NCBI GenBank assembly: GCA_030705695.1
Contig: JAUZPX010000009.1
Span: 1 to 25,280 of the forward strand
Length of the DNA stretch: 25,280 nt
Reading direction: 5' to 3'
Source: Bacillota bacterium
GTDB taxonomy: Bacteria; Bacillota; Clostridia; Oscillospirales; Acutalibacteraceae
Shown here one piece after another: positions 23,407 through 25,280 of this stretch (position 1 is its first letter; the number at the start of each line of letters is the position of its first letter). Made by a program: the position numbers and the translations under genes. The notes under the pieces are model-generated. The model worked only from the letters and a program-made list of their open reading frames with translations. It had not been told where the DNA came from and did no database searches.

Positions 23407-23466
23407 GCCGTCACGATACGTCGTGGGATTTCCTATAGTATCATAACTTAGTGATTGAATATTATT

Positions 23467-23514
23467 ATATACCGGTATTTCTCTTGAAAAAACAGCAGAG
23501 AAATACCGGTATAT
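23467..23514. repeat. 18-bp perfect inverted repeat at a module junction
   Basis: Arms 23467-23484 and 23497-23514 are perfect complements (ATATACCGGTATTTCTCT), separated by 12 nt. Each arm contains the 10-bp palindrome ATACCGGTAT, so the arms also share a direct repeat. It lies 7 nt after the stop of the module 1 companion gene and inside the open frame leading into the core of module 2. No U-tract follows on the minus strand, so it is not a standard terminator for the upstream gene. Confidence 0.85.
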
Positions 23515-23521
23515 GTTTTAA

Positions 23522-24286
23522 TTATTTTTCGTTTTGCTGACAAGATATTCGCTTTAAATACTCTTTTGCAAGCTGAACTTTATAAAGCGTGTTTCCATTT
23601 TGCACAACATACTCAAAGGCTTCTTTTGCTTCATTATATCTTTCAAAATGCATATATATCTCACCAAGTGAAAATTCCACTAAAACCTTTGTTAAATTTT
23701 GTTTTACGTTTAAAAAGCAAGTGTTAAAGTATTCAACTGCACCTTCATAGTTGTTATTTGAAATATTTATCAAATATCTTCCTCTTAAAATATATGATTC
23801 ATAATTTTTTTTAGCAGCTGAAGGTAATAATCTTGCATAGGTTAATGCCTCTTCTAACTGATTTAAAGCTATTGATGCTGAACTAAAATTCTTAACTTCC
23901 AGATAAAATAATGACTGGCAATAATAATATAGTATTTTATTGTTTATTGACTTTATTGGGAGTTGGTTCATTAGGTCAAGGTTTATTTTCGCGGAATTAA
24001 TTTCTCCGGATAAAATAAAAGCATTCCCTAATATAGCAAGTTCATTAATTGAATTGTTTCTAAGTTTTTTTAGTAACCTTTTATTATATACTGTAATGTA
24101 TTTTTTAGGATCGCATTCATTATTAATATATGATGTAATTTTTTTCATTCCGGACATAATGATATAATAATATATAAGCGCGACTATTATAAATATTGGA
24201 ATTTTAATTATCAACGAACTATTGTTTAAGCATATATTAATAACCAATAAAGCAACAAATAATATGAAAAAATGATAATATTTCAT
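23522..24286 (-). CDS. membrane protein with TPR-like repeats, companion of RHS module 1
   Basis: 254 residues from ATG 24286, chosen because GGAG lies 9 nt before it; ATG 24301 gives five more residues but has no SD. Two transmembrane helices (about 3-21 and 27-45 with a short loop) place both ends inside the cell. The soluble part is helical with TPR-like pairs: NELAILGNAFILSGEINSAK, ALNQLEEALTYARLL, NYEGAVEYFNTCF and FSLGEIYMHFERYNEAKEAF. TPR domains bind proteins. It follows tip 1 by 45 nt. It is the only companion whose main domain should be cytoplasmic. Immunity or chaperone-like role is inferred from position. Confidence 0.75.
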   Translation of the reverse strand: MKYYHFFILFVALLVINICLNNSSLIIKIPIFIIVALIYYYIIMSGMKKITSYINNECDPKKYITVYNKRLLKKLRNNSINELAILGNAFILSGEINSAKINLDLMNQLPIKSINNKILYYYCQSLFYLEVKNFSSASIALNQLEEALTYARLLPSAAKKNYESYILRGRYLINISNNNYEGAVEYFNTCFLNVKQNLTKVLVEFSLGEIYMHFERYNEAKEAFEYVVQNGNTLYKVQLAKEYLKRISCQQNEK

Positions 24287-24331
24287 TTCAAGCTTCTCCA
24301 TTTCAAAAATGTTTCTATCTTTTTAAAATTA

Positions 24332-25280
24332 TTAACATACACAAACAGCAACAGCGCCTGCTTCAACGGAAGTAGTTATTATTATTGCAATAGTTCCAGC
24401 AACCCCTACTGATATTCCATATGCAACTAATGCTTTTTGAATTATAGGTTGTAAACCACTAAGATTAGCTGATTTACCTACTATTTCAATTGCTACATAT
24501 GGATTTCCTTTTATAGACGGATAAAATAATGCTGAAGCTGCTATAGATATCCCACATCCGAAAAAAGAATAACCAAAACCCATGCTTACAATATTGTTTT
24601 TTCCACTAAACGAAATGCCAGAATATTGTGTAAGAAATCCATCATCAAGGGATATACCTAAATAAGTGTTGTTACCATTTATCTTTGTCCCCCAAAAACC
24701 TTCTGAATAAGTTAAAATACACATTTTTTGAGGATTATATCCAACTTGTAGTTGTAATATTAATGAACATCCATTTGCACTATAAGATTTGATAGTAAAT
24801 GTTCCTACATGAAGACCTGGAAAAGCTTTGTAAATATAATTTATTGCATCTGTGTGACCTAGAGGGTTAAAAATTAATGAGGAAGACTCCATATATGGAA
24901 TTGCATAAGCATATGCAAATCCGGAATTAATATCAGAATCAACTCCGCCACAATAAGTATTTATGTAATACCAATATGCAGCTACTCCCGCATGTATATC
25001 CTGCCCTCTTGGATCAGAGAAACTGACAGGTTCATTATCACAATAAGCAAAAAGATTTGTTCCAAGTATACCTTTATTTATTTGACCATCCTCATTAATA
25101 AACCTGCAAGTCGTCGGGTCATAGTAACGAGACTGCAAGTAGTACAAGCCTGAATCTGAATCATAAACATACCCTCTGTAACGAAGCGGGTTTAAGTTCA
25201 TCATCTTCTGTGCCCATGATGTTGTACCTGACTGTGATAAAAGCTTTCCCCATTGGTCGTAGTTGTAGGTTACGCAATAA
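24332..25280 (-). CDS. RHS module 1: core plus tip (5' end beyond window)
   Basis: The frame is open to the right edge and reads core at once: YCVTYNYDQWGKLLSQSG, TTSWAQKMMNLNPLRYRGYV, SGLYYLQSRYYDPTTCRF. LFAYCDNEPVSFSDPRG is the core-tip border, closest of the six to the canonical DPxG motif. The tip (about 235 residues) has GFAYAYAIPYMESSSLIFNP, many Gly-rich beta-like stretches (GISFSGKNNIVSMGFGYSFF) and a hydrophobic end with several Cys (ISVGVAGTIAIIITTSVEAG, then AVAVCVC), which may act in membranes. No known toxin family recognised. It could be the 3' end of a full-length rhs/wapA gene or another displaced module; the window cannot decide. Confidence 0.8.
   Translation of the reverse strand, partial: YCVTYNYDQWGKLLSQSGTTSWAQKMMNLNPLRYRGYVYDSDSGLYYLQSRYYDPTTCRFINEDGQINKGILGTNLFAYCDNEPVSFSDPRGQDIHAGVAAYWYYINTYCGGVDSDINSGFAYAYAIPYMESSSLIFNPLGHTDAINYIYKAFPGLHVGTFTIKSYSANGCSLILQLQVGYNPQKMCILTYSEGFWGTKINGNNTYLGISLDDGFLTQYSGISFSGKNNIVSMGFGYSFFGCGISIAASALFYPSIKGNPYVAIEIVGKSANLSGLQPIIQKALVAYGISVGVAGTIAIIITTSVEAGAVAVCVC

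Noticed and set aside
16130..23520. Repeated core segments considered as a CRISPR array or insertion sequences.
   Set aside because: The repeats are long, coding and unevenly spaced; no transposase or terminal repeats with target duplications are seen.

Overview
The window is low-GC and almost entirely coded on the minus strand. Bacillota-type promoters, strong GGAG/GAGG ribosome-binding sites, many lipoproteins and a polysaccharide locus point to a Gram-positive anaerobe of the Clostridia (inference; an Oscillospiraceae-like host would fit, but no marker gene settles it).

Region 1 (about 1-13,140) is a surface-polysaccharide operon read right to left. A TTGACA-16-TACAAT promoter (13105-13132) drives an ABC-2 polysaccharide permease, its short ATPase, an IspD/TarI-like cytidylyltransferase, an extended SDR, a fusion of a degenerate SDR with a LicD domain, two GT2 glycosyltransferases, a membrane-anchored PIG-L deacetylase, a polysaccharide pyruvyl transferase, a GH88/GH105-like protein and a Wzx-type flippase that runs off the left edge. 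A second good promoter lies inside the operon (6590-6618). The CDP-activating enzyme beside a LicD transferase suggests a glycan carrying phospho-polyol or another phosphodiester substituent. Several starts were moved downstream of the longest reading frame because the SD sequence lies inside the longer frame.

Region 2 (13,156-14,980) holds a solitary lipoprotein with a TroA/BtuF-like binding domain fused to a peptidoglycan-binding domain, with its own promoter and terminator. A divergent tRNA-Thr(CGT) follows, with near-consensus promoter and terminator, and then a stretch of nested inverted repeats.

Region 3 (14,979-25,280) is the most unusual part: six tandem minus-strand modules, each with a 3' fragment of an RHS/WapA core, a different C-terminal tip and a companion gene. 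Core fragments start at different points, some directly behind the preceding companion's stop codon, and most lack a convincing start. This fits a store of displaced, mostly silent RHS tips downstream of a full-length rhs/wapA gene that would lie beyond the right edge. All six companions are lipoproteins or membrane-anchored, which is not what is expected if the tips were all cytoplasmic nucleases. Two tips (modules 2 and 5) are homologous and share a 237-bp block with 4 differences, yet have unrelated companions. Modules 4, 5 and 6 carry disabling lesions. The six-module store with only envelope-targeted partners is the best candidate for an undescribed system; toxin/immunity roles are inferred from architecture only.
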